DNA from: Gigaspora margarita
Taxonomy: Eukaryota; Glomeromycota; Glomeromycetes; Diversisporales; Gigasporaceae
NCBI GenBank assembly: GCA_009809945.1
Contig: WTPW01000199.1
Span: forward strand, 46,820-110,819
Direction: 5' to 3'
DNA: 64,000 nt
Under the pieces are notes generated by a model. The model had not been told where the DNA came from, ran no database searches, and saw nothing but the letters and a program-made list of their open reading frames with translations. The position numbers and the translations under genes were made by a program. Positions 12,540 to 22,963 of this stretch are shown in pieces. Each line of letters opens with the position of its first letter. Position 1 is the stretch's first letter.

Positions 12540-13077
12540 TTTAGTATTCTAACAAAAAAAGGTCAAGTTATTAAAAATATAAATTAATAAATAACTAAAA
12601 AAAATACTTATTTTAGATCATGAAAAAAGTAATCTAGATCTAGATCATGGAATAAATATTAAATACTATAATAAATAAAATAAAAAAAATTAAATAAATA
12701 AAACTTAAACATATAAAAAAAAAATTTAAATAAAAAAATTTAAATAATAATAAAAAAAATTAAAAAAGAAAAAATATAAAAAGTCAAAAAAAATAAAATA
12801 ATCGTTTAAATTAAAAAAAAAAGTAAAANAAAAAAATTAAAATTAAAAAGAAATAAAAAAAAAAGTAAAAAAATAAATAAAAAAATTAAAATTAAAAAGA
12901 AATAAAAAAAAATAATTAAAAAAAATAATAATTAAATAAAATAATAAAAAAAATATATTCAAATAAATAAAAAAAAATTTGAAATAATTAAAAAAAAATA
13001 AAAAAATAAAAAATAAAAAAATTAAATAAAAAATAAAAGTGAAAAAGAAAACAAAATAATTAAAAAAAAAACAAAAA

Positions 13078-13108
<31 letters not shown>

Positions 13109-13440
13109 GCAACATTAAAATAAAAAAAAAATGACATTAAAATTAAAAAAAAATGATGTTAAAATTATATAAAAAAACATTAAATAATAATAAAAAAAAC
13201 AAAATTAAAATTAATAAAAAAAAAAGAAGCAATATTAGATCAGAAATTGGATCTGGGTATAAAAAAAAAAGCAATATTAGATTATAATGAACCCGAGTAG
13301 AAAATATTATTATATCACTACTTGTGATATATATATAATTTACCTGGGTGACCCGAGTAGACTAATAATCTCAACAAGTACTAAAATTAAAAAAAATAAG
13401 TAAATAAAAAAAAACGTGTTTTATTACTTATTTTATTAAT
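12540..13440. repeat. A-rich low-complexity block with (TAA)n
   Basis: 12660-13240 is almost pure A with scattered T on the plus strand, and includes a (TAA)n run at about 13079-13102. An undetermined base at 12829 shows the assembly was unsure here. The long minus-strand frame of F, L and I (12843-13115) follows from this composition and is not a gene. Two GACCCGAGTAG copies occur near 13290 and 13350. Confidence 0.7.
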
Positions 13441-13734
13441 TTATTTATTTATCTTTTTTTCAATCCTTATTTTGAAATACCGCCTATGCGTGTACTTAAA
13501 AAAATAAAGTGGCTTAGGTCAAAACAAAGGAGTAGCTTATTGTTCAACCAAATTTATGCCAAAAATACGCAAATTAAACTTTTACATATAGAATTTTGAT
13601 ATACAAATACACAATTTAAAAATCTAACCTTTTTAATAATTTTTTAAAATAATATACAAATTTGAACCTTACTTCATTTAATTTGTCTATAATGGCAACA
13701 CATTCTCTGATCTGACCTATCTATATATATTTTG

Positions 13735-14540
13735 GGGTCCTGCTTGTGTTCTTGTAAAAGCTAAAAAAGTCCAAGTGCCAGAGAAGTTAAAGTTGGTATT
13801 CTTATAAAGTATTAGAAAAGTTGTATTGTTTTATTCACTAAGTGCTAGAATAAATAAAATAAAATAAAAGTTAAAGAAATAAATAAAAAGAAAACAAACA
13901 AAAACAAAAATATAAGCAAACTAAATACAAAAATAAACAGAGCTCCCAACTCTAGAGTTCATATTCTTACAAATTTAGAAATTATCAAAATTAAGGTTTT
14001 TGCAAAATGCTAGAATAAATAAAAAAATAAAAATTAAAGAATAAGTAAAAAGAAAACAAATAAAAAATGAAAATATAAGCAAGCAGAATAAAAAAAATGA
14101 AGTCCCAAATCTTTATTTTCCTGAAGTATAAGTTTGTGTTTTTGCAAATTTAGAAATATCGAAATCAAGTTGTAATTTTGTAGTGCCATTTAATGTATTC
14201 TTGCAAAGTGCCAGAAAAGTCTTGGTTTGATTGCAAAGTGTCAAAAACCTGGGTTTTTTTGCAAATTGCTAAAATAAAATAAATTAATAAAAAAAAATAA
14301 AAAAAAAACAAAAAACAAAACAAAAAACGTCAAATGAAAGCCCTAACTAAATCTTTATTTCTTTAAAGAAGCATTTTTAAAAATTTAGAAATTGCTAGAA
14401 AAATCATTTGTGTGTTCTTGCAAAGTGTTGAAGGCTGGCTGAGTTGGCTTGCACAAAGTGCTAAAAAATCATTGGATTACTTGCAAAGTGACAGAGAAGT
14501 TAGAGTTGGTATTCTTGTAAAGTATCAAAATAAAATAAAA
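13735..14540. repeat. Degenerate minisatellite, TTCTTGCAAAGTGCTAGAAAAG unit family
   Basis: The word (T)TTGCAAAGTGC(T/C)AGAAAAGT recurs about a dozen times between A-rich spacers (AAATAAAATAAAAATTAAAG). A longer period of roughly 150-170 bp is visible, since CCCAACTCT/CCCAAATCT and AAATTTAGAAAT recur in order. No coding signal. Confidence 0.5.
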
Positions 14541-14699
14541 AAAAATTAAAAAATAAATAAATAAATAAAAATAAAAAGATGAAACCAAAAAAATGAAATG
14601 AAACCAAAAAAACAAGAAATCTAATTATAAACAAAAATTATGTTAAAGAGAAAAAATAACAAAAAAATCTAATCTGATTTTGTAATATGTAATTTGTAC

Positions 14700-15010
14700 A
14701 TTATACAAAATTTTGAAATATTTCGACCAACATGCTCTTGGTATAATTCAGGTTATAGATCTACTAATCCAGCTTGGGTTCACAGTGCTAAAAATATTTC
14801 AAAAGATTTTTGAAATATTTTGAAAATATTTGATCCAAAATATATTGAAACCACTTTTGAAATATTTTGAAAATATTTTCAAATTATTTCAAAAACATTT
14901 TTGAAATATTTCAAAACTAAAATATTTTGAAATATATTGCAAAATATTTTGAAATATATTTCAATACACAAGATCTTTCATAAGATTTTGCAGGCTTGCA
15001 AGATCTTTTA
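14700..15010. repeat. Cryptic GAAATATTTT repeat
   Basis: TTTTGAAATATTT and its reverse complement alternate many times, so the strand can fold on itself almost anywhere. A similar cryptic block with GCAATATTT words lies at 10140-10450. 15041-15075 and 15097-15131 (containing GTAATAATTTTTTAACTATA) are an adjacent direct duplication. Confidence 0.5.
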
Positions 15011-15559
15011 AAAGATTCACTACTCTAAATTTGCTGATGTATAACTAGTAATAATTTTTTAACTATAATAAGTTTAATCTTTTTATATTTATTATTATGT
15101 AACTAGTAATAATTTTTTAACTATAATAAGTTTTAAAACATTTAATATAATTCAAGCTTATTTTATAAAATAATTTAATAATTTTGAGATTAAAGTTTCT
15201 TTAAATTGTGTACTATATGTAGTATACTAAAGTTTGCAAAAAATAATAGTTTAAAATATTTTTTTAGACTTTATTAATAATATCAAAAAAATTTAACTAA
15301 ATTATACTATAGTATTTATTAGATCTTTGTATATAAAATTATTTAAATAAATAATTTTTTTAACTATTTTTCTAACTGTACTACTAGTAGTACAAAAAGC
15401 TAAATCCTATTTATTAAAATAAAATTTTATTAAGAATATAAAATGTACTTTATTTATAGAATATTTTTTTAAAATTTATTTTATAAATTTTATTAAAAAT
15501 TTTTAAAATTATTAATAGAGTTAATTTATTTGTAGCTATACTATAAATATATAAAAAAT

Positions 15560-15660
15560 TCATAGCTATATAGGTTAGGGTCAGTGTTAGATTTATATTA
15601 GAATTATATTAAAGATAGGGTTAGGTTAGGGTTAGGGTTAGAGATGGGCAAAATGCAAAA
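15560..15660. repeat. Interstitial telomere-like TTAGGG tract
   Basis: GGTTAGGGTTAGGGTTAG and degenerate flanking units occur here, followed by CATGCACATG/GCATGCATGCATG alternations to 15779. Beyond the inserted element the same kind of sequence resumes (17861-17960: CATGCAGTCATGCGCATG, TTAGAGTTAGGG). An older element was therefore apparently split by the 15780-17860 insertion. Confidence 0.55.
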
Positions 15661-15779
15661 TTTTTATTTTAGCATGCACATGTGCATGCATTTTTTGTAT
15701 GCATGCATGCATGTTTTGGCCAAAGTTATTATTTAATTTCTTAATGCTGGCGAGAATTAATTTCATGCATGCATGCAGT

Positions 15780-17860
15780 TAGTATTCCGCAAAAGATCTG
15801 GGTTAGTTCAGGTCTGGTCTGGTCCGTTGACAGACCAAGTTCGGACCCTTGATTTATTAGAATCGATATGGGTTCGGGCCCACACTAAGATCTGCTCAGG
15901 TAATACCCAGTCCAGTCCTATTAGAATAATACTGATTGCTATTGGCTGATTTCAGAATTTTCTTTTTTTTTATAGATCTATTGGTTTTGTTGAACTTGGT
16001 CATTTCTGTTGGGTATTGTGAGTTGCCATTTATTGGTAAATGCACTTATTTTGTTTTTCTTGAACCTTTTTTTTTTTTGAACTAACACTTTTATATTTTT
16101 GTAGGCTTTTGTTTATTGGGCACCTGAAATCTGGAATGGTAATGCATTTTTTTTCGTTTACCACTAAAGGTTCCTTTTCATATTTTTTTATGTCATTTCA
16201 CAGTGGGTTTTCATGACCATTTTTTAGAATGGTTTTATGCAACGTTTAGCGTTGAGTTTTCATAAAGCTACATGATGCGCTAGATGTAAGATTTTTGCTC
16301 ATTATCAAAAATCTGTACAACTAGTGGAACAATTAACATTGGATATTGTAATCATAATGAGATTAGGGTTGAAAAATATGAACATAAGGAATTCACTTAT
16401 TATCATTTATCAAAAATTGCATAGATGGTATACTAGGGGAACATTTAATTTTGGATGTTGTTACAATAAAAGAATTGGCATTTATTTACAGTATGTTCTA
16501 CTGGTGTGCCCCATCTCTGATAATACTGTATAATGTTGATTTTGCTAGGACTTTATCAAAAATCTACAGAGATAGAGCATGCTGATTAGAATTTTTAATG
16601 CCAGCTATTGTTATCAGAGTGAAATCGAGTTGAAAAGGGTAAGTGCAAGGCATTCACTTCTTATCAAAAACCTGCAGAAATGGGGTATGTTAGTAGAACA
16701 TTTAATGTTGGGTGTTATAACAAAAGAATTTGATTTGAAAAGTCCGCTAGCATGCCCCATCTCTGCATATTTTTGATAATACTATATAATGTTGGATGTT
16801 GCTATGAAGTTGAAAAGGATAAACATAAGGCATTAACTTTTATCAAAAATCTGCAGAGATAGAGCATGCTAGTGAGAATGTTTAATATCAGATAGTAGAA
16901 TCAAGTTATAAGGGTAAGTGCAAGGCATTCACTTCTTATCAAAAATTTGCAGTGATGGGCACGTTAGTAGAACATTTAATATTGGATGTTATGACAAAGA
17001 AATTGGTAAATATGTTCTAGTATGCCCATCTCTGCAGATTTTTGATAATACTGTACAATGTTGGATTTTACTATGAAAAGGAATTGAAGTTGAAAAGGAT
17101 GAACATAAGGCATTAATTTTTATTAAAAATCTACAGAGATAGGAACGTTAGTAAGAATGTTTAATAACGGATTTTGTTATTATTCACTTCTTATCAAAAA
17201 TCTGCAGAATGGGGCACGATAGTGGAACATTTAATTTTATATATTGTTATGATGAAGGAATTTGAGTTTAAAAGGATGAACATAATGCATTCGCGTATTT
17301 TCAAAAATCTGCAGAAATGGTACACTAGTGGGACATATAATGTTGGCTGTTGTTCAGAAAAAGGAATTGGAGTTAAAAAGGGTGAACATAAAGTGTTTAC
17401 TTATTATCAAAAATCTGTAGATATAGGGATGTTAGTGGAACTTTAACATTGGATATTATTATCATAATCGGATTGGAGTTAAAGATTAGGATTAGTGACT
17501 ATGTTTAGATTAGGGTTTTATTTTAGATAGAATTTGTTTTTATACGAAGACACTTTGAATGTATAATGCATGATTTTATGCAATAATAATTGAAAATAAA
17601 TAATTAATTTTAATAAAATTGTAATTTTATTGGTTATGCATAGATCATTTGACCACGAGATCGCAGATTGCGATAAATAACAATGCTCAAAAAAAATTAT
17701 AATTTAAAATAGCTTCTATAAATTTTGAAATTTACGGATCCGGACCAGACCCAGATCTAAGTGATGCGAGTTCGGACCCTAAATCTAGATCTGAATCGAT
17801 GTTCGGACCGGGTCCGGATCTTTAAAAATACCCGCCCAGTCCGAATCATGCGGAACACTA
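15780..17860. mobile_element. hAT-type element carrying host-gene fragments
   Basis: TAGTATTCCGCA at the left end matches TAGTGTTCCGCA (reverse complement of the right end). CATGCAGT is exactly duplicated immediately outside both ends (15772-15779 and 17861-17868). Just inside both termini, GGTCTGG/GGTCCGGACC words are iterated. The 2081-bp body holds no recognisable transposase but does hold a kinase/Sel1-repeat relic. It therefore looks like a non-autonomous hAT element that captured gene sequence, or a gene locus over which hAT ends were recruited. Confidence 0.8.
16100..17470 (+). pseudogene. Kinase subdomain VIII fragment plus degenerate Sel1 repeats
   Basis: At about 16103-16145 the plus strand reads AFVYWAPEIWNGNA, which matches the activation-segment APE region of Tyr-kinase-like kinases. 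From about 16290 to 17470 roughly ten copies of a 36-codon unit follow, reading variants of AFTYYQKSAEMG, GTFNVGCCY and GIGVKK. This is the Sel1-like (SLR) consensus. Stop codons and frameshifts break the reading frame between units; the longest open pieces are 16324-16533, 16579-16776 and 17174-17446. Kinase plus Sel1 architecture is common in Rhizophagus signalling genes. Short inverted Sel1 pieces (near 16505, 16755 and 17025) lie between the forward units. Not functional as read. Confidence 0.75.
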
Positions 17861-17869
17861 CATGCAGTC

Positions 17870-18975
17870 ATGCGCATGGTGCCTATCTTTAGTTAGAGTT
17901 AGGGTTTTTGGCGAGGTTAGGGTAAAATCATGAGAGAAGCATTTTTACTTAGTAACACAACAGGGTTACCCTAGAAAATTTTGAGATACATGCTATATAT
18001 AAATAATTCCTTATTAATAAACTTTCAATACAAAGTCTTGTTAATACTATTTACTAATATCTTTTTTTAGTTCTCTGCTTTCAAAGTTTGCTTTTTATTA
18101 TCTTACAACTACTCTCAAGGATTTATTTTATTTTATTTTATTTAAAATCTATACATTTAATTTATTGATAAAACTAACTTTACAAGTTATAATTCAATTT
18201 TTTTTATATTTCTAATTCTATTTATGAGCAATTGTAAAAATCTTATTTCTCTAGAATTGCTTAGTAGAGGTAGTCGAATAATAATTCATATCTTGTTTTA
18301 GAGCATTTTTCTACTCTTACTAATTCTTGTACTATAATATATTACAATAGATTAAAACTTTGAGCAATTAATTAATTATTTATTTATTTTTGCTCCTCTC
18401 TTTTATAAGAGGAATGTAATGTTAGCTACTGAATCAAATTTATCTGATCTAATTAGCAACTCAACTAAAATCTCTAGAGTAAATTTAACTTGAAGTCAAT
18501 TCGTTATAATAGATTTACTACATCAAAAATTATTTGTTCATTTTATATGTTCATTTCATTTGCCATCTTCCGAGAGTAATGAAAGTAATGTTAACTGAAA
18601 AATTAACTTCAAACGGCATTAGAATCACCAGCGTTAGCCGGTTATTTTAAATCAACTTACATTTTGCTAATTAATCTTTCCATAAATCTTGGTTCCATTA
18701 GCATTATCAGTGTCAGTTGGAACTTTCTAACCACAAATCCTTACGGGATTTAAAGTTTCATTGATATCATCGGATCATCACCCTTTACTTATATCACCCA
18801 TCATTGATAATCATTGAAATCACTCTTAATTACATTCGCCCTTTCCTTCTGGTATCAATGCCTTTGTGATGGTCTCTCAGTTTGCACCATTTATTCACTG
18901 CAAGTTAGTCGAGACCCATTTAATTCGGTGTTATATTCCTTTCTCAAAAGGGAGGTAACGTAAATTACCAGGTCT
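17870..18975. other. Gene-free stretch of more complex sequence
   Basis: No supported gene. 18560-18960 is less A/T-rich than its surroundings and lacks simple repeats (words such as GCGTTAGCCGG and CATCGGATCATCACCC), so it may be decayed coding or transposon sequence. No frame longer than a few dozen codons or known motif was found. Confidence 0.35.
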
Positions 18976-19765
18976 TATGTAACAACCCGTGCTTTTTTTG
19001 AAAGCTTATCGCACGGGTATATATTATCATATATACCCGTGCGAATGAACTATATTTCATAAAAGGCAAAATGGAATTTAGCTTTACTTTCGTTAAATGA
19101 AGACTAACATTTTAGTCCACCGATGTTTTTAAAATTCTCATGGTAGTTTTTAAAATTCTTACAGTGGGTGAAGACTCTGTTTTGTTTATTTATAGTTTTT
19201 CAAATTCTCATAGCTGGTGAAAACTTTATTTAGGCAGGTTATTTTAAAATATTTTAGTTGGGAGAAGACTATATTGGTCGATCGATTCTTAGAGTTTTAT
19301 AACCGTGTGAAGGCTATTTTCAGTTAGATTATTTTAAAATTTTCATAGCTAGTGAAGACTATATTTGGTAATTTTTAAAATTCTCATAACCGGGAGATTT
19401 TTAAAATTTTTTAATTGTTGGGCGAAGAATTAATTGATTTTTAAAGTAAAGTTCTTATAAACTTGAATCAAATTCGAAACTATTTTTTTTGCTTAAAAGT
19501 TTCAAAAAAATGAATAAATGTGTTTATATAAAAATAGTTCTCTAATTGGTTTTACATGTTAAAGACTTGTTTTTTTTATCGAAACTAATCTACAAGTTTT
19601 TCGAAGTTTTTTTTTCATGGTTGCAACAAATAAAAAAAACATTGGAATTTTTGCTCAATATTTAAAAAGAGAAAAAAATAAAGTTGGGATAATTAAGATA
19701 AAATTTTACGAACAAGTGAAATAATAGCGTCATAAAAAGGTTACGCACAGGTTGTTACGTCATAC
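18976..19765. mobile_element. Inverted-repeat element with internal minisatellite
   Basis: GTAACAACCCGTGC near 18979 and GCACAGGTTGTTACG ending near 19760 form the termini. At 19011-19042 there is a near-perfect 32-bp palindrome with GCACGGGTATATA arms. 19115-19430 is a degenerate minisatellite: TTTTAAAATTCTCATAGCTG followed by GTGAAGACT recurs about six times with a period near 60-70 bp. No ORF; target duplication unclear. Confidence 0.5.
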
Positions 19766-19779
19766 CCATACGACAATGT

Positions 19780-20230
19780 AGTTATTATATGAATATGTGT
19801 GGTTACAAGTGATTCATATCTAAACCACGTGGCCGAAGCCCACATGATTTAAATATGAACCCGTGTCAGAGACCTGTAAAACTTTTTTGTGTTATACAAA
19901 ATCTTTATTTGCGTTATTGCAAAAATTTGTATTAATTTGTAATAAGATATTAACTTTATATTAATTTGCGATTTGTTTCGGAAAACATCAAAAATTTACT
20001 GTTCTAACCTTGCTCGTCATTATGTTCATTCATTTTCTCTTTCAGAAACTTAATTCAGCACACTATCCGACATTATCAGCCAATCAAATTTATAGAATAC
20101 ACGTGAATTTTACCTTTAGAAATTTGGTTTAATTTGCGTAATCAATCTAAATTTAAATTAATTTGTATTAATTTATATACAAATTTTTACGGGTCTCTGA
20201 CCCGTGTGCATCCATATAATAACTATAATG
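19780..20230. mobile_element. Foldback with GTCAGAGACC arms
   Basis: TAGTTATTATATG near 19780 and CATATAATAACTA near 20214-20226 are inverted. Inside them, CCCGTGTCAGAGACCTGTAA (19860) is inverted against TTACGGGTCTCTGACCCGTG (20187). The minus-strand frame 20173-20355 starts at TTG and overlaps the arm, so it is not supported as a gene. Confidence 0.5.
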
Positions 20231-20413
20231 AATCGAATTGGTCTTACCTTATATAAGATCCTCCTATTAACCCACAGATTAATACCATCTCTCCGTAATC
20301 GGTTGGAGCTAATTGGCATTATTGTCTGTATTGTTTTACTTGCTCTCCCAATCAACCGTCACAATAACGATTGAGAATAGTTTATTGATTCTTTCCATCA
20401 TATGCTATTACGT

Positions 20414-20702
20414 TAGTGTTCCGAGTTGATTAAAATTTTCCAATCGATTAGTTGTCAATTTAGTTGTCGATTAGTTGCAACTAATGGTCACATGTTTTCA
20501 ATAAATTTGATTTGATTGGTATAATAATAATCACGTGTTTTCTGTATCATTTCAAACCATTTTGATTGGCTAAAAAAGTTCTAAATTTTAAATTTATTAT
20601 GTAGATAATCAACCAACGATTAGTTGATTAAAAAAATTTTCAAATCGATTAGTCAACTAGTTGTCAACTAGTTGGTTTTTCAACTAACGATTTGGATCAC
20701 TA
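20414..20702. mobile_element. hAT-like short element with GTTGAC/CTAGTTG iterations
   Basis: The left end TAGTGTTCC and right end (reverse complement TAGTGATCC) match the termini of the elements at 15780 and 58902. Subterminal words AATCGATTAGTTG, CAACTAGTTGTC and GTTAGTTG are iterated in opposite orientations at the two ends. No 8-bp duplication was found. Right next to it, 20703-20714 (TCCCGCACTGTA) is a detached terminus of the 5356-type MITE. Confidence 0.55.
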
Positions 20703-20735
20703 GTCCCGCACTGTATAATGTTATTGTTATAGGTA

Positions 20736-20936
20736 ATGGCAGGTGGATCAAAAATCAATAATATAGAAATAGAAATCGGATTTTCAGAATCGGGATTAGA
20801 ATGGTATAACGGCAATCAAGATACAGAATCAGGTATTGTATGGACTACAATTTTATACGACACAAAATACAGGAGCAAGTTTCTATATGCATTCACACCC
20901 TTGCGTCTCCATATGCATTTATCAAATAAGGGATAG
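20736..20936 (+). CDS. Short ATG-started frame, hypothetical, doubtful
   Basis: A 66-codon frame starts at a real ATG (MAGGSKINNIEIEIGF...). A second frame overlaps it (20836-21069). The segment 20730-21070 is richer in G and C than its surroundings (ACGTGACGCCGGGCAGGACC), which hints at decayed exonic sequence. I recognise no family. It lies between a hAT-like element and the promoter side of the CoA-ligase gene. It could be an exon of a lost gene or chance. Confidence 0.15.
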   Translation: MAGGSKINNIEIEIGFSESGLEWYNGNQDTESGIVWTTILYDTKYRSKFLYAFTPLRLHMHLSNKG

Positions 20937-21218
20937 CTATGCAGCACGTGACGCCGGGCAGGACCAGTACGATCGGTTTCGGTGGATAACACGCAACAAG
21001 GTCAAAACCATGGTCATGAAAGATGAAAAAATTTTGCCACCAATTCAATTTTGCCGGCCTTACTGTTAAAAAAAAACTTCCTGGCCAGACCAACACACAT
21101 GAATATAAAAAGTAAGTCGTTATTTTGAATGCTTCAATTATAGTGTTTTCATGATTATTGCAGACTCTATGCTTGGATATCTACTCCTACTATAATAGGA
21201 TAATCAGCATAAGCAACA

Positions 21219-21262
21219 CCTTACCACATTTCATGTTACACATGAAACGTGATCGTAATGCT
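21219..21262. repeat. Duplicated 42-bp motif, distal copy
   Basis: ACCACATTTCATGTTACAC...GAAACGTGATCGTAATG recurs at 22868-22909 as ACCACATTACATGTTACAT...GAAACGTGATCGTATTG, in the same orientation about 1.65 kb away. The second copy ends 54 bp before the CoA-ligase ATG. No other feature was identified at 21270-21960. Confidence 0.55.
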
Positions 21263-21969
21263 TTTTATTCAGTTTTCAGATGTGTTAACCAACTTTGATA
21301 ACTAGATCAAAAAAAAAAACAATATAAATCACAGGTCACATTCGTATGCTCATTAACTTGCTATTAAACCTTACTCTACATACTTCGTACTTGGATTTAT
21401 ATGCAGTCATGACTATAGAAAAAAATCGCATTTCAGGATAGAATAAAAATTCGGCCTGCCATGCGGATCATATAAAGCACAGCTATCACAAACACCCTGA
21501 TCATGGGAGTGAGAGAATTAACGTTAATGTTAGATTAATGATATCACAATTGCATTACGTAATCCGAATGTGCAAAAAAAGACGATAGAATTATGGTGTG
21601 AAAAATTAAAATAATTTTTATACATAATCTTTTACGAATTGTTATTTACTTAAAGCGATAAAAAAAAAAAGATTTATATTTATTAACAAAAGTTTAAGTT
21701 ATTAAATTATTAAATCAGAACATATATAATAAACAGAATTATCAGAAAATCGAGTTTACTCATAATAAAAATATATACGTATTGACTTATCCAATTAATC
21801 ATAATTACATATCAACTCAATATACCGAATTGCTCTTATTCTAGTTCCGGCATCAAAATCAGACAAGTCATAAAAAAGTATCTTGCTTTGTGTACCAACA
21901 TAATCCAATTAGCCTTAAAATTTTATCTTCCAATCAGATTTAAGATTTTGGGTTCGATTTACCATATTT

Positions 21970-22597
21970 ACCGAAAATAAGCACCGCCCAAAAATAAGCA
22001 CCCCTTTGATTTGTATTATTTTGAAAATAAGCACCCCCTTCAAAATAAATAATTTTTTATAATTAATCATTATAATAATTATATCATTATAATAATAAAA
22101 ACTTTATTTAATATAATTTAATATAATATGATCAACAAAATTTTCTAAAGTTTGTTATACCACATACATCATTTAACATAGTTCTTTTAAGATTACCTGC
22201 TTTTGTTTTTCCAGAACCACCTTTAGCCATCCATTCTTTACGAAGATTATCTTTAAATGGTTTATTAATTGCAATATCTAATGGTTGGCAGATACTAATT
22301 TTACGAAAATTTTTTTAATAGATTTTATCTTAGATGCTCTTTAAAGAATCATACACTAACATCTCAGGAGTTTTGTTTAATCTTTTGTTTTTTCTGCCTT
22401 GTATCCTTTCTTTGTCCCTAATAATAATGGTTATGTTAGTGGTTATGTCATAATGTCCTAAACCAAATTACTCATTGAATTACCCCTTGCGGCATTATCT
22501 GCATGTACAAGCCTTTTCTTGTTACCATCAGGATTGCCCATATGATTGTTGATACTACAGTACTATTACGGGACTGTTGACCTTACTGTCAACTTGA

Positions 22598-22628
<31 letters not shown>

Positions 22629-22675
22629 TATTTGGGGCAAAAAAGGGGGCACCTATTTTCGGTAAAATACGGTAT
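21970..22675. mobile_element. pogo-like (Tc1/mariner) non-autonomous element
   Basis: CCATATTTACCGAAAATAAG at the left and CCGTATTTTACCGAAAATAG (reverse complement of the right end) form terminal repeats, each preceded by TA. The ends then run into GCACC/GGGGGCACC. A (TAA)n run lies near the right end (22600-22626). The interior contains a degenerate transposase tail on the minus strand. Both the TA duplication and the transposase text place it in the pogo/Tc1-mariner group. Confidence 0.7.
22115..22320 (-). pseudogene. C-terminal relic of a pogo/DDE_1-type transposase
   Basis: Reading the minus strand from about 22306 gives ICQPLDIAINKPFKDNLRK, then EWMAKGGSGKTKAGNLKR and TMLNDVC. (L)QPLD-x-x-INKPFK is the conserved text at the end of the DDE_1 domain of pogo/Tigger/jerky transposases. 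Upstream, 22320-22540 has related but frame-broken text (for example NPDGNKKRLVHADN). The catalytic DDE residues are not preserved in any continuous frame, so the protein is dead. It is contained within the terminal repeats at 21970 and 22675. Confidence 0.65.
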
Positions 22676-22867
22676 TCTTCATAAAACCATACACTCCGTT
22701 ACGTTTCAGATACGTCATAAAATTTGAAATTAATAATCATTAATGTCAGTATACGTCATAATTACGTATAAAAATATTGAAATTAGCACCTTATCCGTGA
22801 TAAAATGAAGTTGTATGTAAAAATCATCACACCTTCTTAAAATGAATAAATGAGAAATAATAGTTAA

Positions 22868-22909
22868 CCCTACCACATTACATGTTACATAAGAAACGTG
22901 ATCGTATTG
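22868..22909 (+). promoter_or_regulatory. Promoter-proximal copy of the 42-bp duplicated motif
   Basis: This copy ends 54 bp before the ATG of the CoA-ligase gene, where core promoter or 5' UTR sequence is expected. It contains CATGTTACAT and GAAACGTGATCG, shared with 21219-21262. A regulatory role is an inference from position and conservation only. Confidence 0.3.
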
Positions 22910-22963
22910 TTATAAGATGCAATATTTCGTGAAATTTTCAATATTACTCTGTTCCTGGTAAAA

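Noticed and set aside
12843..13115. 90-codon minus-strand frame of F, L, I and Y
   Set aside because: It is the translation of an A-rich low-complexity tract, starts next to (TAA)n and has no protein-like composition.
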